Below, one piece after another: positions 22,661-29,670 of a DNA stretch of 29,670 nucleotides (positions are counted from its first letter, which is position 1; each line of letters opens with the position of its first letter). The notes beneath the pieces were generated by a model, which was not told where the DNA came from, did no database searches, and saw only the letters and a program-made list of their open reading frames with translations. The position numbers and the translations under genes were made by a program. The stretch is taken from positions 1 to 29,670 of the forward strand of contig CAJUQH010000022.1 in assembly GCA_910588095.1 (NCBI GenBank), in the 5' to 3' direction. The DNA comes from an uncultured Eggerthellaceae bacterium. Lineage in GTDB: Bacteria > Actinomycetota > Coriobacteriia > Coriobacteriales > Eggerthellaceae.

Positions 22661-23394
22661 GGAAGGTGCGCCTTGACGACCTGCTGGTAGAGCGCGGGTT
22701 CTTCGCTAGCCGCGCCGATGCGCTGCGGGCCGTGATCGCCGGCGAGGTGCTGGTGGACGACGCCGTGGCCATGAGCGCGGCGGCGAAGGTGCCCGCCAGC
22801 GCCGACGTGCGCCTGCGGCTGCGCGGCGACGGCCGGTTCGTATCCCGCGGTGGCCGCAAGCTGCAAGCAGCGCTCGATGGCTTCGGCGTGAGCGCCCAGG
22901 GGCTGCGCTGCTGCGACGTGGGGTCGTCCACCGGGGGCTTCACCGACTGCCTGCTGCAGGCGGGCGCTGCGCACGTGGCCTGCGTCGACGTCAACTACGG
23001 CCAGCTGGCGTGGAAGGTGCGCAACGATGCGCGCGTGGCCGTGTTCGAGCGCACGAACATCCGCACCGCCGACCCGGCTGGGCTCGGCGCCCCTTTCGAC
23101 CTGGTGGTCATCGACGTGAGCTTCATCGGGTTGGCATCGCTCGCGCCCACCCTGGCGGCGCTGTGCGTGCCGGGCTCCCAGCTGCTCGCCTTGGTGAAGC
23201 CCCAGTTCGAAGCCGCGCATGGCGAGACCGACCGCGGCGTGGTGCGCGACGAGATGGTGCGCCTGCGCACGGTGGATGAGGTGTCGGAGGCGCTTGGCGC
23301 AGCAGGCTTCCAGGTGCGCGGCGCCATCGAGTCGCCGGTGCGCGGCCCCCAGGGCAACGTCGAGTACCTGGTCCATGGGCACTACGCTGGGTAG
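22657..23394 (+). CDS. tlyA: TlyA family rRNA 2'-O-methyltransferase / hemolysin-like protein
   Basis: This protein of about 245 aa has an N-terminal S4 RNA-binding domain (VRLDDLLVERGFFASRADAL, AGEVLVDD) and an FtsJ-like methyltransferase domain (SRGGRKLQAALDGF, CCDVGSSTGGFTDCLLQAGA, DLVVIDVSFIGL, LLALVKPQFEA). TlyA methylates 2'-hydroxyls of 16S and 23S rRNA cytidines in actinobacteria. No ATG is available at the homologous start. TTG 22657 overlaps the asd stop (TTGA), and GTG 22666 is the alternative. Translational coupling to asd is therefore likely. Confidence 0.9.
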   Translation: MRKVRLDDLLVERGFFASRADALRAVIAGEVLVDDAVAMSAAAKVPASADVRLRLRGDGRFVSRGGRKLQAALDGFGVSAQGLRCCDVGSSTGGFTDCLLQAGAAHVACVDVNYGQLAWKVRNDARVAVFERTNIRTADPAGLGAPFDLVVIDVSFIGLASLAPTLAALCVPGSQLLALVKPQFEAAHGETDRGVVRDEMVRLRTVDEVSEALGAAGFQVRGAIESPVRGPQGNVEYLVHGHYAG

Positions 23395-23399
23395 ATAAC

Positions 23400-23426
23400 T
23401 TGGTTATCGGTAACACCGATAACCAA
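23400..23426. promoter_or_regulatory. Perfect 12-bp-arm palindrome, putative operator upstream of metQ
   Basis: TTGGTTATCGGT (23400-23411) and ACCGATAACCAA (23415-23426) are perfect inverted repeats separated by AAC. The site begins six bases after the tlyA stop and lies about 30 bp upstream of the -35 of the metQ promoter. It is AT-richer than its surroundings and not followed by a U tract, so an operator for a dimeric regulator of methionine uptake is more likely than a terminator. Confidence 0.6.
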
Positions 23427-23454
23427 TGGCCAGAAACCCCTATAGTCAAACCTC

Positions 23455-23484
23455 TTGTGGCACCGGGAACGCTCTGCCTATAAT
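23455..23484 (+). promoter_or_regulatory. Promoter of metQNI
   Basis: TTGTGG (23455-23460) and TATAAT (23479-23484) are separated by 18 bp and lie 85 bp upstream of the metQ ATG. The -10 is perfect. A second TATAGT box occurs at 23441-23446, closer to the palindrome. Confidence 0.65.
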
Positions 23485-23568
23485 GCCAAACGTTGCCTTT
23501 CAGCCGGGCTGCGCGCCCCGGCAGGAACCGCATCCACGATACCCATACGGAAGAAGGGAACCGTTACC

Positions 23569-24432
23569 ATGAGCACTGCCTCCATCAAAGCCAAGGGCAT
23601 CGTCGCCGCTGCTGCGGCCTTGGCCCTTTCCGCTGGCCTGGCGCTGACCGGCTGCGCGGCCCCGGCCCAGTCCGACGGCTCCGCCGAGCCCGATGCCGGC
23701 AAGGTCATCCGCGTGGCCGCCACCCCGGCCCCCCATGCCGAGATCCTCAACGAGGCCGTGGCGCCGCTGCTCCAGGAGCAGGGCTACACCCTCGAAGTGG
23801 TCGAGTTCAACGACTACGTGCAGCCCAACACCGTCACCGAGGCGGGCGAGGTGGACGCCAACTACTTCCAGCACCGCTCGTACCTCGACAGCTTCAACGA
23901 TGAGAACGGCACGCACCTGGTGGAGGCCGGCGGCATCCACTACGAGCCCTTCGGCCTGTACGCGGGCAAGACCGACTCGCTCGACGCCCTGCCTGACGGC
24001 GCCAGCGTGGCCCTGCCCAACGACACCACCAACGAGGCTCGCGCGCTGCTGCTGCTCCAGCAGGAGGGCCTGATCAAGCTGCGTGAGGGCGCGGGCATCA
24101 CCGCCACCCCGCAGGACGTGGTCGAGAACCCTAAGAACATCGAGTTCGTCGAGGTCGAGGCTGCCACCATCCCGCGCATCCTCGAGGATGTCGACATCGC
24201 CGCCATCAACGGCAACTACGCCTTGGACGCCGGCCTTTCCGTGGCCGATGACGCCCTGGCCATCGAGGACGCTTCCTCCGACGCCGCCCAGGTGTACACC
24301 AACGTCATCGTGGTGCCCGAGGGCAAGCAGGACGACGAGAAGGTGAAGGCCCTCGTGGAGGCCCTGCATTCCGACGCCGTGCGCGAGTACATCGACAGCA
24401 CCTTCAAGGGTGCGGTGGTCGTCGTCTCCTAA
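23569..24432 (+). CDS. metQ: Methionine ABC transporter substrate-binding lipoprotein
   Basis: This 287-aa NlpA/MetQ family protein binds methionine outside the membrane. ATG 23569 is preceded by GGAAGAAGGGAA. The signal peptide ends in lipobox LTGC with lipidated Cys about residue 29. The mature part shows the family landmarks: RVAATPAPHAEILNEAV, EVVEFNDYVQPNTVTEAGEV, DANYFQHRSYLDSF, ALPNDTTNEARALLLLQQ and AAINGNYALDAG. The two genes behind it encode the ATPase and permease. Confidence 0.94.
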   Translation: MSTASIKAKGIVAAAAALALSAGLALTGCAAPAQSDGSAEPDAGKVIRVAATPAPHAEILNEAVAPLLQEQGYTLEVVEFNDYVQPNTVTEAGEVDANYFQHRSYLDSFNDENGTHLVEAGGIHYEPFGLYAGKTDSLDALPDGASVALPNDTTNEARALLLLQQEGLIKLREGAGITATPQDVVENPKNIEFVEVEAATIPRILEDVDIAAINGNYALDAGLSVADDALAIEDASSDAAQVYTNVIVVPEGKQDDEKVKALVEALHSDAVREYIDSTFKGAVVVVS

Positions 24433-24465
24433 CCAGGAAGGGGCCCTTTAAGGGGAACGAGCCTC

Positions 24466-25239
<774 letters not shown>

Positions 25240-25243
25240 CGCC

Positions 25244-25918
25244 ATGGAGTACCTGGCTGGCTTCTTCGACACCTATGGCGCCCTGCTGTGGCAGGGCACG
25301 CTGGACACGCTGTACATGGTGGTGGTGTCCTGCGCGTTCGCCTACCTCATCGGGCTGCCCATCGGCGTGGCGTTCAACGTCACCTCGCCCGGCGGCCTGC
25401 GGCCCAACCGCGCGGTGAACATGCCGCTCGGGTGGGTGATCAACATCGGGCGGTCCATTCCGTTCATCATCTTGCTGGTGGCCATCATCCCGTTCACGCG
25501 GCTGCTGGTGGGCACGTCGCTGGGGGTGGCGGGCGCCATCGTTCCGTTGGTGGTGGCTGCGGCGCCCTTCGTCGCGCGCATCGTCGAGCAGAGCCTTGCC
25601 GAGGTGGACGGCAGCCTGATCGAGGCGGCGCAGAGCTTCGGCGCGTCCGACGGCCAGATAATCGTGAAGGTCATGCTGAAGGAGTCGCTGCCGTCGCTCG
25701 TGCGCGGCGCGGCCATCACGTTCGTGAACTTGTTCGGCTACGCCGCCATGGCCGGCACCGTGGGTGCTGGGGGCTTGGGCGACATCGCCATACGCTATGG
25801 CTACCAGCGCTGGCAGAGCGACGTCATGCTGGCCGCGGTGCTGCTGTGCGTCGTGGTGGTGCAGGTGTTCCAGACCGCGGGCGACCAGATCGCCCGCCGC
25901 ATCGACCACAAGGGGTAG
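25244..25918 (+). CDS. metI: Methionine ABC transporter permease
   Basis: This 224-aa permease has five or so membrane helices. ATG 25244 is preceded by GGGGAGGGAGAG and lies four bases after the metN stop. The EAA-type coupling loop is seen as LIEAAQSFGASDGQIIVKVM, and other MetI landmarks are NIGRSIPFIILLVAIIPF and FGYAAMAGTVGAGGLGD, with the C-terminal helix ending in DQIARRIDHKG. It forms the membrane channel with two MetN subunits. Confidence 0.94.
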   Translation: MEYLAGFFDTYGALLWQGTLDTLYMVVVSCAFAYLIGLPIGVAFNVTSPGGLRPNRAVNMPLGWVINIGRSIPFIILLVAIIPFTRLLVGTSLGVAGAIVPLVVAAAPFVARIVEQSLAEVDGSLIEAAQSFGASDGQIIVKVMLKESLPSLVRGAAITFVNLFGYAAMAGTVGAGGLGDIAIRYGYQRWQSDVMLAAVLLCVVVVQVFQTAGDQIARRIDHKG

Positions 25919-25929
25919 GGCCCACTGCA

Positions 25930-25950
25930 GCCGGCCCCAAGGCGGCCGGC
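25930..25950 (+). terminator. GC-rich stem-loop after metI
   Basis: GCCGGCC (25930-25936) and GGCCGGC (25944-25950) pair around a seven-base loop, 12 nt after the metI stop. There is no U tract, so termination is only a possibility. Confidence 0.3.
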
Positions 25951-26015
25951 GCATCGGGGGGGATAATGGCCATGCACCTGCTTGGGGCGGGGGTCTAGCG
26001 GATTCGAGGGAAGGC

Positions 26016-26924
26016 GTGGCGCGGTTGAGGATCGCAGCGCTCGACATAGGCGGCACGGCCATCAAGCACGGCATCTGGGACGGCGGCCGCCTGACCGGAT
26101 TCGCCGAGCGCCGCTCGGCTGCTCGCGAAGGGGCCCAGGCGTTGATGGTCCAGGTCGAGGCGGTATTGCGCGACATGCGGCCGTTCGACGCCATAGGCGT
26201 CAGCACGGCGGGTGAGGTGGACACGCGCACGGGCACCATATGCGGCGCGAACAGCAACATACCGGGCTACCTGGGGCTGGGTGTGGCCGCCACGCTGCGC
26301 GGGGCGTTCGGCGTGCCCGTGGCGGTCGAGAACGACGCCAACGCCGCAGCCGTGGGGGAGCTGTCCTACGGGGCCATGCGCGGCAGGCCCGACTTCGTGT
26401 ACGTGACGTACGGCACGGGCGTGGGCGGCGCGGTGGTCGTGGACGGCGAGGTGCGCCATGGCAGCGGCTTCTCGGCCGGCAGCTTCGGGGGCATCGTCGT
26501 GCACCCTGAGCATCTGGACGCCTCTGACCTGCTGGCCGGCCGCTACGAGAGGTACGCCTCGACCAGCGCGCTCGTGCGGCGCGCCCAGCGCGTCGACCCG
26601 GCGCTCGAAAGCGGCCTGGCGGTCTTCGCCGCGAAGGGCGACCCGGCCGTGCGCGCGGAGGTCGGCGCGTGGGCCCACGAGGTGGCCATCGGGCTGGTTA
26701 CGCTGACCTACGCGTTCTCGCCGGAGTTCATGGTGCTCGGCGGGGGCGTGATGCAGCAGCCCGGTCTGGTGGAGGCCGTGGCCCTTGAGGCGAAGGGGCT
26801 GGCTGACCTTCGGTTCGGGGGCGTGCGCATCATAAGGTCCGAGCTGGGCGGCCGCGCTGGCGTGCTGGGGGCGGCGCATCTGGCGCAGCAGCTCTTGCGC
26901 GGCCTTCCCGGGCAAAGCCGATGA
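26016..26924 (+). CDS. ROK family sugar kinase-like protein lacking the zinc-binding motif
   Basis: This 302-aa protein starts at GTG 26016 after GAGGGAAGG; TTG 26025 is an alternative. ROK landmarks are IAALDIGGTAIKHGI (phosphate 1), IGVSTAGEVD, VENDANAAAVGE with the likely catalytic Asp, and YVTYGTGVGGAVVVDGEV. The usual region after this, GE(F/L)GH followed by a C-x-C-G-x-x-G-C zinc site, reads SFGGIVVHPEHLDASDLLAG instead, without the cysteines. It may be a sugar kinase of a zinc-free subgroup or have lost kinase activity. No N-terminal DNA-binding domain is present, so it is not a typical ROK repressor. Confidence 0.8.
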   Translation: MARLRIAALDIGGTAIKHGIWDGGRLTGFAERRSAAREGAQALMVQVEAVLRDMRPFDAIGVSTAGEVDTRTGTICGANSNIPGYLGLGVAATLRGAFGVPVAVENDANAAAVGELSYGAMRGRPDFVYVTYGTGVGGAVVVDGEVRHGSGFSAGSFGGIVVHPEHLDASDLLAGRYERYASTSALVRRAQRVDPALESGLAVFAAKGDPAVRAEVGAWAHEVAIGLVTLTYAFSPEFMVLGGGVMQQPGLVEAVALEAKGLADLRFGGVRIIRSELGGRAGVLGAAHLAQQLLRGLPGQSR

Positions 26925-26957
26925 GACGGCGCCCATGCTGACGAGGAGGATGCTTCC

Positions 26958-28139
26958 ATGAAGAAGGGATACCTGGTGACGCTGGCCCTCTGCGTGGTGA
27001 TGGCCATCACCAGCTTCGCTTCCGCTACCATACTCATAGCAACCGACACGGACGGCTTCGTGCGCGGCGACCTGCTCACCATATCGTCGTTCATAATCGA
27101 CCTGGTGGCCTTCATCGTGTCGCTGTACGTGTTCTTCTCGATAGACGCTGTGAACGAGGTCACCTCCATGGAGGGCAACGTGCTAGAGGACGCGGACTAC
27201 TCGCTGGCGTACGCAAGCGAGACGCGCGCCTTCGCGCAGTGCCGGACGCAGGACGAGTTCGCTGAAGTGCTCTTCGGTAAGCTGGAGGCGGCCAAGCGCA
27301 AGACCAAGTCGTGCATCGACTACGCCGACAACCTGCAGCTGGTGATAGACAAGATAATCTGGTTCGCCTACATAGATGTGCAGAAGTGCCAGACGCAATG
27401 GGATTCGCTCTGCGAGGCGCTGGACGCCGAGCGCCAGAAGTACGTGAAGCTGTCGAGCCAGCTGCGCTACCTGCTGGGCGAGAACATGAAGCTGATACGG
27501 CAGGTCAACATATGCCAAGAGGCGCTGAAGGCGGCCAGCGAAGGCAACGCCGACTACACCCGGCCTGCGCTCGACGACATACGCGGCGGCATGCTGGGCA
27601 ACCCCATAACGCGCATCGTCTACTACGACTACCTGGGGTTGCAGTACATGCTGTACGCGCAGGCGATAATCAACGAGCATATCGAGGGCGGCCATCGGGA
27701 CTTCTCGGAAGGGTACCTGCTGGCCATACGCGAGGCGAACCGCGCAGGCGCCTACGCACCCGAGGTGCTGGTGGACATCGACGTGCTGGTGTCGAAGGCC
27801 ATCGGGTGCTTCGAGGCCGCCAACGACCTGTCGCGCGGGAACATGCTCTGGGAAAGCTACATATCGTTCAACCTGGCGCGCATGTACGTGCTGCACCACT
27901 GCGTGTTCTGCGGCGACCGGGGCGCGACCAACTACCAGACGGAGGCCCTTTCGGCCGGGGAGGTCATGGGCCTCATCGACGCGACCGTAGAGGCGCGCCA
28001 GAAGCTGCTTGCTCTCTACCGCTGCACGATGATGGACGGCCAGAAGGAGAACTACCTTTTGGAGAAGTTCCGCGACCTTGAGCTTCCGCTGGCGTTGGAG
28101 CTCAAGGGCTCGTTCGAGGCTATAGAGGCATCCTGCTAG
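26958..28139 (+). CDS. Unrecognised two-helix membrane protein with a large helical cytoplasmic domain
   Basis: This 393-aa protein has ATG 26958 after GAGGAGGATG. Two hydrophobic helices lie at about residues 7-28 and 42-62 (VTLALCVVMAITSFASATIL; ISSFIIDLVAFIVSLYVFFS), separated by a short loop with DTDG. The rest is predicted helical, with long amphipathic stretches (KLEAAKRKTKSCIDYADNLQ, WDSLCEALDAERQKYVKL, YLLAIREANRAG) and several Cys. The overall look is of a hairpin membrane anchor with TPR-like or coiled-coil helices. I recognise no family. It lies 33 nt after the ROK gene and could be cotranscribed. Confidence 0.65.
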   Translation: MKKGYLVTLALCVVMAITSFASATILIATDTDGFVRGDLLTISSFIIDLVAFIVSLYVFFSIDAVNEVTSMEGNVLEDADYSLAYASETRAFAQCRTQDEFAEVLFGKLEAAKRKTKSCIDYADNLQLVIDKIIWFAYIDVQKCQTQWDSLCEALDAERQKYVKLSSQLRYLLGENMKLIRQVNICQEALKAASEGNADYTRPALDDIRGGMLGNPITRIVYYDYLGLQYMLYAQAIINEHIEGGHRDFSEGYLLAIREANRAGAYAPEVLVDIDVLVSKAIGCFEAANDLSRGNMLWESYISFNLARMYVLHHCVFCGDRGATNYQTEALSAGEVMGLIDATVEARQKLLALYRCTMMDGQKENYLLEKFRDLELPLALELKGSFEAIEASC

Positions 28140-28323
28140 CAGGGGCGGCCGCCTGGCTTGGCTGGGCTGGGCGCGGGCGCTGCGCGCCGGGGGGGGTGGG
28201 TGCTGGGGGCAGTGGGCCCTTGTCGATTGCGGGCGGCGCGATGCGCGTCGTTCGCCCGAAGGCTTTGTGGTAGCCGTCTGACCTGGCGTTATGAAGGCTT
28301 GGAAGCATGTCGGAAGTTCTCTC
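28140..28323. other. Noncoding stretch with a G-quadruplex-type motif
   Basis: No gene is seen. At 28189-28215 the plus strand has four runs of three or more G (8, 3, 5 and 3) separated by 1, 4 and 4 bases, which meets the usual G-quadruplex pattern. The rest is GC-rich and then falls in GC toward the promoter at 28324. Confidence 0.6.
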
Positions 28324-28353
28324 TTGCCAAAACGGCTCGGCGCTTGCTATAGT
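28324..28353 (+). promoter_or_regulatory. Promoter of the structured leader and LRR gene
   Basis: TTGCCA (28324-28329) and TATAGT (28348-28353) are separated by 18 bp. The -10 lies in TTGCTATAGT, shared with the lysC upstream region. Transcription would start near 28360, giving a leader of about 270 nt. Confidence 0.6.
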
Positions 28354-28360
28354 CACAGAT

Positions 28361-28539
28361 GGCGAAAAACGGCGATTCCCCCAGTGGGGAGTTGCAGTAA
28401 AACTGAATAGAGGATTGTTTATCCTATGTCACCGAACAGCGTGTGAAGAGGGCATCTGCCTTTCAAGACACGCGTTGTTTGGACAATCCAGATTTACTGC
28501 AATCTTGCTGTTTTTCGCCGAACTGTGGCGGATGCCCTC
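28361..28539 (+). ncRNA. Candidate structured, pseudoknotted leader RNA of the LRR gene
   Basis: Several long complementarities nest here. GGCGAAAAACGG (28361-28372) pairs with CTGTTTTTCGCC (28508-28519). A TCCCC-CAGT-GGGGA hairpin lies at 28377-28390. TTGCAGTAAA (28392-28401) pairs with TTTACTGCAA (28493-28502). GGATTGT (28412-28418) pairs with ACAATCC (28483-28489), or alternatively AGGAT/ATCCT forms a local hairpin at 28411-28425. GCGTGT (28439-28444) pairs with ACACGC (28468-28473). The loop of that last stem, GAGGGCATCTGCC (28448-28460), is complementary over 13 positions to GGCGGATGCCCTC (28527-28539), outside the closing stem, making a pseudoknot. I recognise no known riboswitch consensus. 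About 90 nt separate it from the gene. Confidence 0.6.
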
Positions 28540-28628
28540 CTCACATCGGCGAAGCAGCTTTCGCTTTTGCGATTCAAGGCCTCCTCCGCAGTGCGTAATG
28601 GCCGCACCGCCCGAAGGAGCAGATTGCA

Positions 28629-29670
28629 ATGCGAGCATCCGCTGTTTCTTTCACTCATAAGTTCATCGCTGCTGCGCTGGCGGCTTTGCTGACGCTCACC
28701 CTTGTTCCGCTTGCCCATGCGGAAGGGGAGAGCTCCAACAATGACAGCTCCGGAGTCGTAGCATCGGCTTTGGCCGACCAGTCGAATGCTTCTGTTGATT
28801 CTTTTGGGGAGTTCCAAGAAGTCAGTGCTGAGCAGGACACGGAAGGCTCGCTTGTAATCCCGACGCTTGCATCGGGGTCGGTTGGCAAGCCGAGTAGCTT
28901 CATCAACTCCGACGTTGCTCTCGACAGCGAACCTATCATCGGCTCCTTCACGGTCGATGGCCTCACCTTCGCTGTCATCGACGGCCCCTATGTCGAGCTC
29001 GTCGGCGTTTCGCCTTCCGTCATTCTGAGCGAAGGCAGCGAAGCTGCCGGAGTCGAAGAATCCAATGAAAATCACGCCAGCGAAGCTGGCGTCACAAATC
29101 TCACCCTCCCTGAAACCGTCTCTTACAAAGGCGTGTCTCATATCGTGTCCTCGGTCGACGCCTACGCCTTCTATCTCTCAGGCGTGACTGACGTCACGTT
29201 GCCTGCGAGCGTGAGCGATGTCGACGACCGCGCGTTCCGCTCGAGCGACGTCGCAAGCGTCACAGTCGCCGAAGACAACCCAGCCTATTCCTCTTTCGAC
29301 GGCGCCTTGTATGACGCCGACCAACTCAGCCTCTTGCTCATTCCCGAGGGCAAGCAGGGCGCCGTCCTTCTCCCCAAGACTGCGGAGGTGGCAGAAGCCA
29401 GCGTGTTCTCGCATTGCCCGCTGGTGGATTCCATCTCCGTGGAGGAGGACGGCGCAGCATTCGCCTCGGAGAATGGTTTGCTCTATACATCCGACCTCAC
29501 GACCCTGCTTCGCGTGCCCGCTGGCGCCACCGAGATCACCATCCGCGAAGGCTGCACCGTCATCGCCGCTGGCGCACTCGAGGCCTGCGCGAACCTCACG
29601 ACCATCAACGCGCCAGCGACCGTTACTTCAATCAGTCCAGACGTCTTCCATGCGATACCGACTGTGAGCT
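28629..29670 (+). CDS. Secreted BspA-like leucine-rich-repeat protein (runs off the window)
   Basis: ATG 28629 follows GAAGGAGC. The first 30 residues are a Sec signal peptide (FIAAALAALLTLTLVPLAHA, cleavage after AHA). After a Ser/Glu-rich stretch, residues from about 165 carry LRR_5-type repeats: TNLTLPETVSYKGV, VTDVTLPASVSDVDDRAF, SVTVAEDNPAYSSFDGALY, LTTLLRVPAGATEITI and TVIAAGALEACANL. Such proteins are surface or secreted adhesins common in gut Coriobacteriia and Firmicutes. At least 347 codons are present, with no stop before the window edge. Any C-terminal anchor or repeat domain is outside. The long upstream leader suggests RNA-level control. Confidence 0.85.
   Translation, partial: MRASAVSFTHKFIAAALAALLTLTLVPLAHAEGESSNNDSSGVVASALADQSNASVDSFGEFQEVSAEQDTEGSLVIPTLASGSVGKPSSFINSDVALDSEPIIGSFTVDGLTFAVIDGPYVELVGVSPSVILSEGSEAAGVEESNENHASEAGVTNLTLPETVSYKGVSHIVSSVDAYAFYLSGVTDVTLPASVSDVDDRAFRSSDVASVTVAEDNPAYSSFDGALYDADQLSLLLIPEGKQGAVLLPKTAEVAEASVFSHCPLVDSISVEEDGAAFASENGLLYTSDLTTLLRVPAGATEITIREGCTVIAAGALEACANLTTINAPATVTSISPDVFHAIPTVS

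Noticed and set aside
23400..23426. Palindrome as a Rho-independent terminator of tlyA
   Set aside because: The arms are AT-rich and no U run follows, so an operator reading is preferred.
28361..28539. Assignment of the structured leader to a known riboswitch class
   Set aside because: None of the conserved cores I know (RFN, THI, cobalamin, SAM, lysine, GEMM, ydaO) is visible, so it is left unnamed.

Overview
The window looks like chromosome of a high-GC Gram-positive actinobacterium. I infer class Coriobacteriia, probably the Eggerthellaceae. The basis is a very GC-rich housekeeping half in which the ATA isoleucine codon is still used freely, a fused SecDF, TlyA, lipoprotein-type substrate-binding proteins, an ECF vitamin transporter and a BspA-like leucine-rich-repeat surface protein. 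There are no Gram-negative envelope genes. The genus cannot be fixed from the sequence alone.

Positions 1-11256 are an accessory region with lower and more variable GC. It is an array of C-terminal 'tip' cassettes of RHS/YD-repeat polymorphic toxins mixed with immunity genes. No cassette carries a signal peptide, YD-repeat shell or convincing ribosome binding site, so they look like silent tips that could replace the tip of a full-length rhs gene lying elsewhere. Cassette A (205-1221) ends in a bacterial EndoU ribonuclease domain and is followed by an immunity protein (1243-2115) whose own C-terminus resembles the second half of that toxin. Cassette B (3521-4350) is broken at an eight-G run. 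Cassette C (5309-6340) is a chimera in which an RHS core has recombined into a decayed immunity gene. Remnants of at least two more tips lie at 7725-8516. Around them are four paralogous DUF2628-like membrane proteins (4392, 7022, 9324, 9929), several soluble, membrane-anchored or lipoprotein candidate immunity proteins, and direct repeats that share immunity-gene 3' ends and flanks.

From 11615 onward the window is core genome. secDF and a DUF1292 gene lie on the plus strand up to a terminator at 14814. On the minus strand an FMN riboswitch (19036-19183) precedes a riboflavin transport operon: the S component ribU, a single polypeptide carrying both ECF ATPases, ecfT, and an FMN-binding split-barrel protein. 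A SpoU-type RNA methyltransferase (minus) is divergent from lysC-asd-tlyA (plus). A 27-bp palindrome and promoter then precede metQ-metN-metI, an ABC methionine importer whose ATPase lacks the usual NIL domain. A ROK-family protein without the zinc motif and an unrecognised two-helix membrane protein follow.

At the right edge a promoter (28324-28353) drives a leader of about 270 nt that can fold into an elaborate pseudoknotted RNA (28361-28539). It lies upstream of a secreted LRR protein that runs off the window. The strongest candidates for something undescribed are the toxin-mimicking immunity protein, the cassette array with its DUF2628-like proteins, and this structured leader.
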